A DNA stretch of 64,000 nucleotides from Nepenthes gracilis (taxonomy: Eukaryota; Streptophyta; Magnoliopsida; Caryophyllales; Nepenthaceae): positions 11,993,078-12,057,077 of the forward strand of contig BSYO01000011.1 of NCBI GenBank assembly GCA_033239525.1, written 5' to 3'. The position numbers were made by a program, and so were the translations under genes. The notes below the pieces were generated by a model that had not been told where the DNA came from, ran no database searches, and saw nothing but the letters and a program-made list of their open reading frames with translations. Each line of letters begins with the position of its first letter. Positions within the stretch are counted from its first letter, which is position 1. Of the stretch, positions 31,415-43,400 are shown in pieces.

Positions 31415-34400
31415 CTATAGTAGGCCAAATTAACAGATTATATTGCTTGAAGAATTTGTCACCATTAATCACAAATAATAATCATAAAATTTAACTTCTC
31501 ACTCAATGTAATATATACAAGTGTTGATACCAGAAGAAAACAATCTCCATCATCATGAGAATTCAATCTTCAGCCAGCAAAGCCAGTGCTAGCTGTCTTC
31601 ACTACAGAAGTATGTAACTTAGATACGTGGGATATCAAATATTTCAACACAGAAGACAGAGCACCGTGCAAACAGCAAATAGGTAGTGTGTTATAATTAT
31701 ATATAATCAGGACAGGACCACTTAAGCTCATGATTTGAAATCAGTTAGCTGGCTGTTACAAAGCTAAACAAATGGCCAAGTGCATCAGACTTCACGCATT
31801 AAAGACCCCACCTACGAAGGGTCAGATGTATATAATATTACTTTATTACAAAGAGGTAGTTTTCATGGTTTGAACCATTGACTTCAAGGGTAAACCTGTA
31901 GTTTTTATGGTTTGAACCATTGGCCTGTAGGGAAAGCCTGTAGCACCAAGACTCAAATTAAGATGTCACAAAACTGTAGGAACATTATTTTGGCAGGAAA
32001 ACGGACGTTACAAAACTATTGGAACATTATTTTGGCAGAAGAACTGACAAGAATGTTATTTAAATGACTGTATGGAAGTGCCAAAGCCACTAATTTCCAA
32101 CTATTACTCCTAACTTTAGGTTATCCACAATAAAATATCTACTCTTGGATGGAAGGAGAGGAGGGGAACAGCCTGTGAGTTTTAAAGTCGCATAAAAAAA
32201 AAAAAGTTATTAGAGTTTAAAGTATTGAAGATGCTATACGTTTAAAAGCCCATTCCCTACGAACTCTCAGTCAGTCTTTGCTCTTAAGAGACATCTACGG
32301 ATAGGGATTTCCCATCGGTGGCTTCTCGTTTCATTTCCAGTCCTACTCTTACAGATATTATTTTATCCATTGTTGGTGTTATTTCTGCTTCTCCTATTGA
32401 ATTAGGTACTGCTAATGTAGTTGGAGTTGTGATCCATTCTATCGATGGTGATACCATATAGAATATGAAAGTGAAAAATAAATATCCACTGGGCAGGACA
32501 AGTCTCAAAATCATTTCACTGACACTTGGTCCTTCTCCCAAGAGCTGAAGAAAAGGTTACCGACTCGGCCTACTTTGACTGCACTATTCTTACCACTTCA
32601 AAAGTAGCCCTGCCAATGACAACAGATACAGTAGCTTGGAATATTGCCAACAATGAAACCCCTAAACTTAAACCACGTAACCAAGAAGGAGCTCCTCACC
32701 TCCCTTCTTGCCATTGAAAACATTCAAATTAATATTAGGATTCATTCAAAACATCATTTTTCTAATCTAATGCCATGCCATGAGTCCTAATATCCTAAGT
32801 CCCTTGCTCTAACAGCTAAATCAATGGCGTTACTTATTTTATTCCCTCAAGCCTTTAAAGATCATATTCTTTCTTGGGTTCCTTCACTTACAGTAGCAAC
32901 TCCATTGAAAGTTGAATATTAAGAAGAATGTACGGAAGCTATGAAAACAACTTCATATGATAACAATATCTTTTACAACAGAAACTTGTCTTTATTCTGC
33001 TAATACATTTGGTTTTAAGGCGAAATCACTACAAATCAATTTTTAAGTACTTTGTCCAAAACTTAATTATCTCACCTAGTAGCAAAACCACAATTTTTTC
33101 CCATCTTTGAAAGATACTTTACGAAGGGACATTCAACCTAAGACAAATTTCCAATATTTTATGCAAGTTGCACAATTGAAATGGACAACTAAGGAGAAAG
33201 GCATTTAAGCACAAAATCCCAAATCTCCTCAAACGATTGATTCAAACTAGGCCAACCTCATGTCACACAGTAAAGAGTGCAGTTGGTGACTCTAGTCAGA
33301 TATTCCACTTTAGGTTTTGAATCACTGTCTCCCATCTCTTCCTACCTTATCGTCCTCTTGTTTGTATTGATTTGAAGTGAATCTCTCCCAAAGAAACTTG
33401 CGTATTGCAAAGAAGATCACATATAGAGAGATTTAGGATGCAGAGGAATTCCACTCAGAGAGGAATCAAGAGGGCCTCATCACTCATAAGTAAATGGAAT
33501 GTTCTCTTCCTAGCAACAATTGTGGTGCGATAGGGGAGGCTCGTTGCTGAAAACGTTCTTGAATGGATGGTTCATTTTATGTCTAGTCAGGTCTCAAAAG
33601 CAAGTGGAAGGTAGATTGGAAATGTCAAGAATCAAGATGACATACAAGTGAATAAGTAGGATAGTAGTTATAGGTGTAGTCAGCGTCATTAGAAAAGAAT
33701 AAAGCTGCTGGTTGTTGTGTAAGACATTGGTGATCAAGTGAAAGACTTTCAATCTAAAAGGCCAAGAGAAATGTGGGATCATATCACATGCCAATGGCTG
33801 TTGTTTACTTGCCCCTCCTTTAGAAGCCTATAAACATCTATAAATGGATGATTAGCTCACCTTACGCAACGATAGGGTAGACACGGGCACTGAGAATGTA
33901 GAGCAGAAGGGCTTCCTCAACTACTAGGAAACACAACTTAGAAAGCCAATACAATAAGGTAGAGCAAAAGAGGCTTCCTCAACTATTGGGAAACACAGCA
34001 TAGAATGCTAAAATAATACCTCAAAACTTGTGTCATCCCCTAGACTTACCACATAAATTGTGGGCGCATGGAGATCGTTCTGCCTAGTTTTCCTTCAAGA
34101 GTTGTCAAGTTGTCACTTTTCAATGAATTTTATTTTCCAGGTAATTTGCAATGAAATCTTTGAATTTAGCTTCTAGCACTCTTTCTTAATACTTTTCGCT
34201 CTAGCTCTTACAAACACCTGGTTTTATTATCAAGGAAAGATTGCGACGATCAATACCAAAGTTAGGTATAGTAGCAAGGGATTCACACTAAGAGAGGTTA
34301 TTGTGCAGCATATAGGGTGCATTGAAGAGTCATTATGTACCATATGAGAACAACAAGGCTGGCATATATATGAAGAGACTTACAATAGTGAAGTCAAACT

Positions 34401-37400
34401 TGACTTTACTAACTCTGTTTCTATGACCCTAACTTTTACAACAGGTCACAAATGGCATCCCTAGGAAGGATTTCAATAAAATATGAGTTGTTGCACTCTC
34501 TGCATTACCTTTCCATACTTTCACGCAATCCTTGAGCTAATTCTTTATTCCCGTCTTGCTTTTGTCTTAATTCTACTCGTTGTTGAGGTATAAAAGCTGA
34601 TGTTATCATATGCATACACGAGTACGCTATTTTCATTCTTAGCTGATCGATGTGAAAAGGTTATTGAAATTGTTGCTTATGTGCTTAACTCACTAAGTAA
34701 AGATGTGAGGAAAATTTATCTCCCTACTAGATTTGTTTAAAAGACAAATGGATGGACAAGCCACTCACTTTTACTTTGCCTCCTGTAACTTAGGTTATAA
34801 TGCTTAAAGAGACACATTAAACTGAGTTTTAAGTTCTTGTAGTCAAAGAGTTCCACATCTCTTTAACACAGAAGTAAAATGCTTCCTAAAAAATATGAAA
34901 CTATATCATGGAAAAAGGTAAAGAAGCTACTCATTCCTTTAAGTAGGCCTATCACAGGTGCTATTAATATAGTTTATTACTGGTCAATTAGTTCCTTGTC
35001 GTATTACTATATTCATTCTTGCATAATAAAGTGTTAAAAGTCTTCTCCAGCTATGCACCTTGGCTTTATCCCTTACTTCCCTCATCTTGCCTACGGTTCA
35101 ATAGTATGACATTCCTTGATAGACTTTTGATAGCAAGAAGGCAAAAGTGATCTAGAGAGAGGAAGGGGGACAGGAGGGAAGAGAGACAGAGGGGTAAAAA
35201 TAAGAATAGAGATCAGAGGGGTAAAGACAAGATAAAGAGGAAACTAAAGGAGAGGGAGGGGGGAAAGAAATCACAATGTCAATTGTATTCAATTTCTTAA
35301 GCATTCATTTATATCTTAAACAATAGAAATAAGGTCTTTATATAGAGAACCTGAATCTTAAACTAAATTAGAAAGAAATATAATTTGCTAACTAAATATG
35401 CATTAAGTTCCTAAAATAAAATAAAATCTCAATCAAATAAAATTGCAGCATAATAAAAGTAAATAAAATCATAATCTTTTAAATAAAATAAAATTAAAGG
35501 GAATAAAAAAAAATCTCTTCTAATTTGGTATAATTTGAATGTCTGCATCAATTCTCCTCGAGTGGTTGGGAGTCGACCCTGTTGAGTAAAACCTCTGTAA
35601 TCAATCCCCCAACTACAAACTAAGCAGCTGTGCAACCCTTCATTGACGGTAATAGACTCGTGTAAGTGGGGGCCAAAAGCGGATGGAGCGACCAATATCT
35701 CCAAAAAGGACTCGACTTAGGCCTGGAAAAGTGCAATCCTGCTGACTATAATAGAACTCCAAAAGATATGAGTTGAACCGCTGTAGTACTTCTCAAGAGA
35801 TCTAGGCATTCTCAGATTCTAGTTAGCCAACCCAACGGACAAAAAAGCGTTAAATCACCCCATCCATGATAAACATAATCTGGAGGTAATCTGACCCGTT
35901 TGTATGAAACTACCTTGTAATAAGAATCTTCTACAAGCTGGATTTTGTCTACTGTGTTTTCTTTTTTTCCCCTTTTTTTATCTTTTTTTTTATCTTTTCT
36001 TTTTCTCTCCATTTTTTTTTGTTTCTTTTTTTTTTTTCTTTTTGCCTTGGGTTTCTGCCTTTGTTTTCTTTTTATATATATATATATCACGGGCGTTGAA
36101 GGCCTTGGCTCCTTCAACACAAACGCAAAGAGGGAGAAGGGAAGCGGCTGCTCAGAGTGTGCCCTCCCTTTCAGGCGGCGACAGCAACGGTGATGGCGAT
36201 AAAGGTTGCGGTAACGACGGCTGTGATAAAGGCAACGAAGACAAGATGAAACTGTTGACAAAGAAGGTGGCGATGATGACAAAGAAGATGATGATGAGGA
36301 TGAAGACACAGACAGAGAATATGAAGAAGAAGAATCGGCACAACCCGATTCAGGACTTTCCCCTCTTTTTTTTCTCTCTCTCTCTCTCTCTGAGGAAAGG
36401 TAGCAGCTAGGGTTTGGTGGGGCTTCGGTTCAGGCGTCTGGTTAGGGTTTGATGCAGTTGATGGTGGTGGATCTTGGGGGGTTGGGTTTCGGGTGAGTGG
36501 TCAATTAGGCTTAGGGTGAGTGGTCGATTAGGGTTTGGGTGGTGTGGATAGTTGTTTTGGGTGGGGTTTGGCATGGCGGCGACTGGAGTGGCGGTGGTCC
36601 GTGGTGACGTAGATGATGAATTCGGTGAGTATGGCCACCAATATGGGCTTCTCCTGCCTCTGGATGCAGTTTCTCCGTTAGTTGCAGCGGCATGCCTTTC
36701 CGCCCCCCCTCTTTTTTTTGTCTTTGTGACAGATATGATGCTCATGTAAAAAAATCACTCTTTTTTTTTTTGTTTTGCATTATGAAGAAGAGGCAGTTGA
36801 GAAGAATCGTGGAGTGGAGGGGTAGTGGTGCTGGTGGACTTAATGGCGTTGCTGGTTGTAGGAAGTTGTGTGGCGAGTCATTGGTTGCGGGAAGGTGATG
36901 TTATAGGAAGCAAAAGGATAGGATTTTAGTTCTCATATCAATTTGATGTAGGGAGGGGAAGGAGGACAAAAGTGAAAAGAGACAGAGAGGTAGAGACAAG
37001 AATAGAGATCAGAGGGGTAGAGACAAGAAAGAGAGGAAACCAAAGGAGAGAGGGGAAAGAAAATCACAATACTTAATTGTATTCAATTTCTCAAGTATTC
37101 ATCCATATCTTAAACAATAGAAGTAGGGTCATTATATAGAGAACCCGAATCCTAAACTAAGTTAGAAAGAAATATAACTTACTAACTAAATATGATTTAA
37201 GTTCCTAAAATAAAAGAAAATCTCAATCAAATAAAAGTAAATCAAAAAAAATCGTAACATAATAAAAATAAATAAAATCGTAATCTTTTAAATAAAATAA
37301 AATTAAATGGAATCAAAGTAAATCTCTTCTAATTTAGTATAGTTTGGATGTCCGCATAAAAAAGTCTTATGTAGCTCCTACCTCAGGAAATCCCTTTTCA

Positions 37401-40400
37401 TAACAACCTAATTCTTCTTTCATCTAGAGCTATCATAACTTGGAACTCATCATGTTATATCAGCGAAGAAGGAAAAGGAGTTTACCTTTAGTAAATACAG
37501 TTTTACTTGCTTCAGTATTCAACATATTTTAAGGAATGAAATATTATCAAGCACTCTACAACATTTAGGATAGTATTCATGGCTCTATCTTTTTCATAGC
37601 AAATGGCTATCATTGTTTTCATATGTTTATAGGTCCTCTTTTCTTGATCATATGTGGTATGCGCCAATAATTTGCTTATCTAACCAAGGAGCATCACATT
37701 GGTTTTAAATTAGCTAATGACACTAGCATTTTTGCATCGTTTGGTTATTCTTATTTGACTCTATCTATTGGTGGGGAGGCATATGAGGAACAAATCAGTG
37801 GATTGAAGAATGAAAACTTGAAGACAAATTTCTTCTACTTCCCTAACAAATTTCTTTGAATTTTGGCACATAAATGAAGGAATCAAATAACCACGCTAAT
37901 GCCCTTAGAGTTGAGATTTCTATTACAATAAAAATGCATCAAACGACTATCTATATGTAGTAATACTACCACCTCCAGAGAAGTGGAAATTCCCCACGTA
38001 AATCCCCTTTACAAGAGAATTAGTGATCTTCAACTGCTTAGCTTTCAATTAGTCTCTAACCACTAACCGATGTTCAAAATTGCTCTTACGAAAGAGTTTT
38101 GATTATAGTTACAACTCTCTCATATTGGGAAGACTGTCTATGCTTTTGACTGTTTTGCTTCCTCGTTTCTTTGGTGCTTATGCTTACCTAGACTAGCATA
38201 CTAAAGTAGGGCTATAGAAACCCTGAATTCTAGAAGCTCGTTTGTTTTACCTGTTTTGCTGTGATTTTAGCATTCTGGTATTCAGCTTTCGCTGGTGTCA
38301 ACAAAGCAAAAGCATATCAATTCGCTAAGGCAACTTATCTTGGCAAGGTTTACTATTGAATGAGAAAGGCTCCCAAGTAGATAAGACGCTTTAATGAAAA
38401 TTTATGGTCTTTTAATTAAGGCATGTTAGTGGAGCAATACTTACAGAAGATAAAAGTCTATAAATACTGGAATCAAATAGAAGGATATTGAAGAAATTAG
38501 TGACTGTTTCTCTCAATCTCTCTACATTTTTCCTATTGCAAAAATCTTTGAAATTCTTTCTTCTCTTCAGAGATTTTCCAAGATATTATCCTAATTCCTA
38601 TCAAGGAGTGTATTAAATGCTATGATGTTATCAAAACCATTTCTCTGGCATCATAACAGCAGATGGAACAGCATTACAAGAATTTCAAGAGAGCTTGGCT
38701 TCTCAAAATACTGTTTGTGAAGAATATCATTCCTTGACCCACGCTGCTTCTGTTTGCCACGAACAATTGGTTCACATGGTCAAAGAAAAGCATGAGATTG
38801 AGATGTCAGAGGTGTCTCCCTTCCAGCTCCCAATCTGCTACACACACAATTGGCCACCCCAGTGCACACAAGGTATTCCAGAGTTGATTTCCCAAAATTT
38901 CTCTTGAATTGATGTTAAAGGTAGATTTATAAGCATGACAAATTCTTTGAAATTGTCCCCACCCTGAATGAGACTTGAATGAAACTTTCTTCTATTCAGT
39001 TTGAATTCAGGCACTTCAATGGCATCTATTCATACAATGGCCAGTGTAGTAAAAATATGCTTTTTCTTTTTTGAGGGACTATGTGCAAGCCATGACTTCT
39101 AATTTCAATGATACCATCAATGATGATCTTATGGCAGAGCTTAAGCTTTTAAATTAAGTGGGAATTTCAAAGATCAATTTGATGGCATTTCTAAATATAG
39201 ATGTCATTGGTTCACTTTCTGAAAGGCATGTTGTAATGTTGGTTCACTGGTGGCCTTAAAGATGATATTCAATCAATGGTCAGGATGTTTCAACCCAAAG
39301 CCATGGAACATTATGTTTGTTTGGCCAAAGTTAAAGAAATGACTATGGAAACTGTCAAAACCAGCATAAATTTTCTCATTTGCTGCCAACACCCAAATCC
39401 AATTTTGCTTCTTTTTCTAAACCAGCCCAGTTGTCCACTTCTCAAAAAGCTTCCACTTTTTCCAGTCATATAACGTAAACCTACTAAACATCTTACAAAG
39501 GCAGAGATGAAGGAAATGAGGGTCAAGGAAAATTCTTTTGGTGTGATGAATGATTTTTTCCTGGCCATAAATGCCAGAAATGTCACTTGCACAATCTGGC
39601 ATATTGTTGGGAGGATGAGGTTTACAGTGAATAATAGGTGGATATCCCCAGATTAATCTATTTTGATTTGTCTGTTGAAAATAACTACTGTTCTCAGCTT
39701 TGATATGGTTTTGGGATTCAATGGCTACACACCTGGGTACCCTTAGCAGGAATTTCAAGAAATTGACGATGGAGTCTAACTTTAAGTGAAAGAAGCATGT
39801 TCTGAGCACAAAAAAAAAAAAAAAAAAACAAAGACCATCTGTCAGGGTTATCAGTGGGCACCAGATGGCAAAATTGCTTAATTCTTGTCATTTTTCTCAA
39901 ATGCAGTGTCCTGCTCTTCATATGCGAAGCAGCAAGACGTTCTTTCCTCACCTTTCTTTGAGAACAACTTTTCCACGTCTGTCTTTAACTCAAACATAGC
40001 CATTTTAAGTAAATCAAACATCCTGAATTCCTAAGATAACGCATATTTCCTTCCCTACATGCTTTGTTAGCCTCTTTTCTGACATTCTGCCAAAACCAAA
40101 TATCCCTTTCCCCACATTGAATTCATCATTGCACCACTCCCTCAAGGAGAAAATGCAACTATAATGTGAGACAACACAGATGTAATGTCCTACAAAAAAT
40201 GTCACTGAATGCCTAATCAAAGACATGCTAAAATCTAGCATTGTAAGTCTGAGCACTAGTCATCTTACTTACCCATTGTTTTGGTAAAACAACAGATGGG
40301 TCATGAAGGATGGGCTCAATAAACATATACCACTGAAGACAAATTTTTCTGATGCCTGTCATTGAGGTGCTGTCAGATGAATTGTTTGGTGCTAATTTCT

Positions 40401-43400
40401 GTTTAAAAAATTGATATCAAGTCTGCATATCATCAAATAAGGATGTCTCAAATGATGTCCATAAATAGCCTGTCAAAGCACATGATGGTCATTTGAATTC
40501 CTAGTCAGGCCATTTGGCCTCACTAGGGCACCTTCAACCTTTGAAAGCATTTTGAACTCCATTGTTAAACCTTAATTCAGAAAATTCCTGTCTCTTTTCT
40601 AAAAAGTGATAACATTCTTGTCTATATCCCATCCTAAATTGGACAACTCATTTCATCCCACCACCATACCACTCCACCTAACGGAAAATAACGTGTCTGC
40701 TAAAATGAGCATTTGTTCTTTGGGTGTGCAACAAAAGGAGTATTTGAGTATTTGAGTGGCTTGATTTTTAAAAGGATGTCTCCACTGATCCTACCAATGT
40801 GGCAGCCATAATACAGTGGCCAAATCCTACTAATGTTGAGGAATTGAGGGGAATTTTGGACCCACAGGCTAGTACTACAGAATTATTTAAAACTCCAGCA
40901 TCATTAGCATCCCACTAGCCCTGCTATGTAAAAGAACATGGTTTCAAAACGGAAGAAGAAGCTCAACAACTTTTAAAGTTTCTTAAAAAAGCTATGATTA
41001 GTTGTCCAAAGCTCCTGTCTTAGCCTTATTTACCTTCCAAGAAGATTTTATCATTGAAGGATGCATCTGACTATGCAATAGGCATGGTATTTATGCCAGA
41101 AGGGCATCCTATTGCCTATTTTAGCAAGATTCTGTCCAATAAGAATCATGCTCTTCCAGTTCATGAGAAAGACTTATCACTGAATTATATGCTAATTGAG
41201 AAATGTAGGCTGTATCTGTTTTGACTAGCCATCAAAGTTTTAGGTTTATCCCTGAACAGAGAATTTCTACTCACACCCACATAAATGGCTTATCAAGTTC
41301 TTGGACATGAATGTGAGAAAGGCTACAAAGAGGGGCAAGAAAATGCTGCTGCAGACGCTTTGCCAATATTCAGTAGTGGGGAAATTCATTCTTGATTTTA
41401 TGTACAATCAACACCAACACTAGTGTAAAATACAACACATTTGGCAAAAGGATCACCACATGCAGAAATTGATCTCAGAAAGCAGCTGGATCCTCTCATT
41501 CTCATTATGCTTTGCAGAATGGGGAATTAAGAAGAAATGGGAAACTTTAGAGTGTCAAGGTAAGTCCCTGAGAGAAGACATAATCAAAGTGATTCATAAT
41601 GGAGCTGTAGGTGGTCATACAGGTGTGTGCTACCTCCGAAAAGGTAGCTGGCCTTTTCTACTGTAAAGCAATAAATAAGGCACTGAGGAATATGATGTTT
41701 GTCAATGGAATAAGCCAGAGAATGAGGCCTCTTCAGGTTAATTACAGTCATTTCCTATACCAAAACACATTTGGGAAGGCATTTCAATGCATTTTATAAC
41801 ACTAGCTCTCAGGGGAAGGAAGTCATTCTAGTTGAAGTGGATCATTTGAGCAAATATGCTTACTTCTTGACTCTTTCTCATCCCTATACTTTGGCTCAAA
41901 TAGCTCAACTTTTTCTCAATCAAGTATTCAGAGTTACCAGACTTCAGGGGATGCAAAAAAACATAGTCGATGGTCGGGGTCCATCAAGTTTACTAGAGCA
42001 GTTCTTGGAATGAACTCTTTGCCCTACATATTCTTCCTACCATTCAAATATGACCAAATAGAGGTATTAATAGATTTCAGGAAACTTATCTTCATTGTAT
42101 GACAAGAGATCATCCCAAGGACTAGGCGAAGTGACTACCTATAGCCGAGTTTTGGTATAAACAAACTTCCACCCTGCTACTCAAACTGCACCTTCGGTAA
42201 TTAGCTATGATCAAGATCCCCAACTTTGTGTCCTATGTACCTGGTGATTCTAACATTGCAGTGGGAGACTGCAATCTTTTTGCTATAGAAGAAGCTATTA
42301 AAATGTTTCTCCATTTGTCTCGAGCACAACAAAGATTAAAGCTTCTGGTTAACAAAGTATTTTTCCCATATCACTGTTGCCCCTTGCACAAGGCTTACAA
42401 AATGGCAGGAAACCAGCAGCTATGCAAGATTGAAGGCATGTTCAAAGGAGGAATGCCAATGATATTAAATTGCTGATTCAATGGGAAAATACTTCTGTAG
42501 CAGAAGCTACTTGGAAATATTATGATGAAATCAATGTTTAGATGTTATTTTGGAGGGCAAAAATGTTGTAAATAGTGGAGCAGTACTTACAGAAGATGAA
42601 AGGCACACACTAATTTACTAAAAATGATGAAAGGAATAACAAGTAGAAAAAAAACACTATAATATGAATGTATGTATTTTTGCATATGTATGTATGTATA
42701 AATATTCTTTTCCTATTGCAGAGGTCTTCGAAATTCTTTCTGCTTTTCAGAGAATTTCCTATAAATTTTGCCTAAGGTGCATATATTACATTCAATCCCA
42801 ATCTCCAAAAAATGAAATAGAAGGCAATAAATAGAATTTTTAGCCACTTATTCCCAAAGAAACATACAAAAAAGACATATATCACTGATGCAGGTGTGGA
42901 CTGTGGACCATTTTCAGAAAAACAATAAACATGGAAGAATGAGGTAAAGAATACAAAACACCTACTACTCTAACAATTATTACTCCATCAATGGAATAGG
43001 AAAAATAAAACACAGATTACTCTCCCTTTATTGAAGCCATAATATAGCTACAAGAATCTTCCCAACCTCAAAAGATGAGTAAAACAAAAACAAACAAAAG
43101 AACTTGGATCAATACCCTCTGTTTTAATCCTAACTCTTAACCACAGAACTCAATAACTACTACAATATTTAACAACAAATAGGACAAGAAATTATGCACA
43201 TGCCAGATATATGGATAATTTAAGGGGTGCTCATTGATACAGTGAATTGTCCAGAAAACAGACATGCAATAACTACAATTATTATCATAAGGTTTACAAA
43301 TAACTCAGCAGGGATTAATGACATTTCACTGCAATAATGTGCATGATTCTTAAGACCCCCTCATAACTAAAAGCATGGGTTTATTTGTCCCAAAGTCAAA

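Larger units (their letters stand above)
31415..35142. other. intron of the membrane protein gene, left part; no element recognised
   Basis: AT-rich with short tandem duplications (31856, 31968, 33898). ORFs at 32284-32541 (minus) and 32526-32717 (plus) show no known motif. Confidence 0.45.
35143..37364 (-). mobile_element. 2.2-kb non-autonomous LTR retrotransposon with AAAAG target duplication
   Basis: LTRs at 35148-35550 and 36944-37359. On the minus strand they start TGATGCAGAC (TTATGCGGAC in the 5' copy) and end ATCA. AAAAG flanks at 35143-35147 and 37360-37364. The primer site after the 5' LTR (minus) is TTGATATGAGAAC, close to the initiator-Met type TTGGTATCAGAGC. A purine tract GAGGAGAAT precedes the 3' LTR. 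The ~1.4-kb interior has no pol domain, so it must depend on another element for mobilisation. Confidence 0.85.
38419..42826 (+). mobile_element. element B: degraded chromodomain Ty3/gypsy element with AGGCA target duplication
   Basis: LTRs at 38424-38625 and 42564-42821 share TGTTR, TAGTGGAGCARTACTTACAG, TTTTCCTATTGCA and GAAATTCTTTCT. AGGCA flanks at 38419-38423 and 42822-42826. The primer site TGTTATCAAAACC (38626) is a mutated initiator-Met type; a purine tract GGAGGGCAAAAA precedes the 3' LTR. gag, RT, RNase H, integrase and chromodomain are in gypsy order but with many stops. Antisense to the host gene. Confidence 0.85.

Noticed and set aside
35904..36410. 168-residue Phe-rich plus-strand ORF, apparently multi-pass membrane protein
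   Set aside because: The Phe run is translation of the poly-T tract inside the non-autonomous LTR element; no family resemblance.
36410..36540. Interstitial telomere repeat, because of several TAGGGTTT-like strings
   Set aside because: The strings are not tandem, differ from each other and sit in a G-rich leader-like region.
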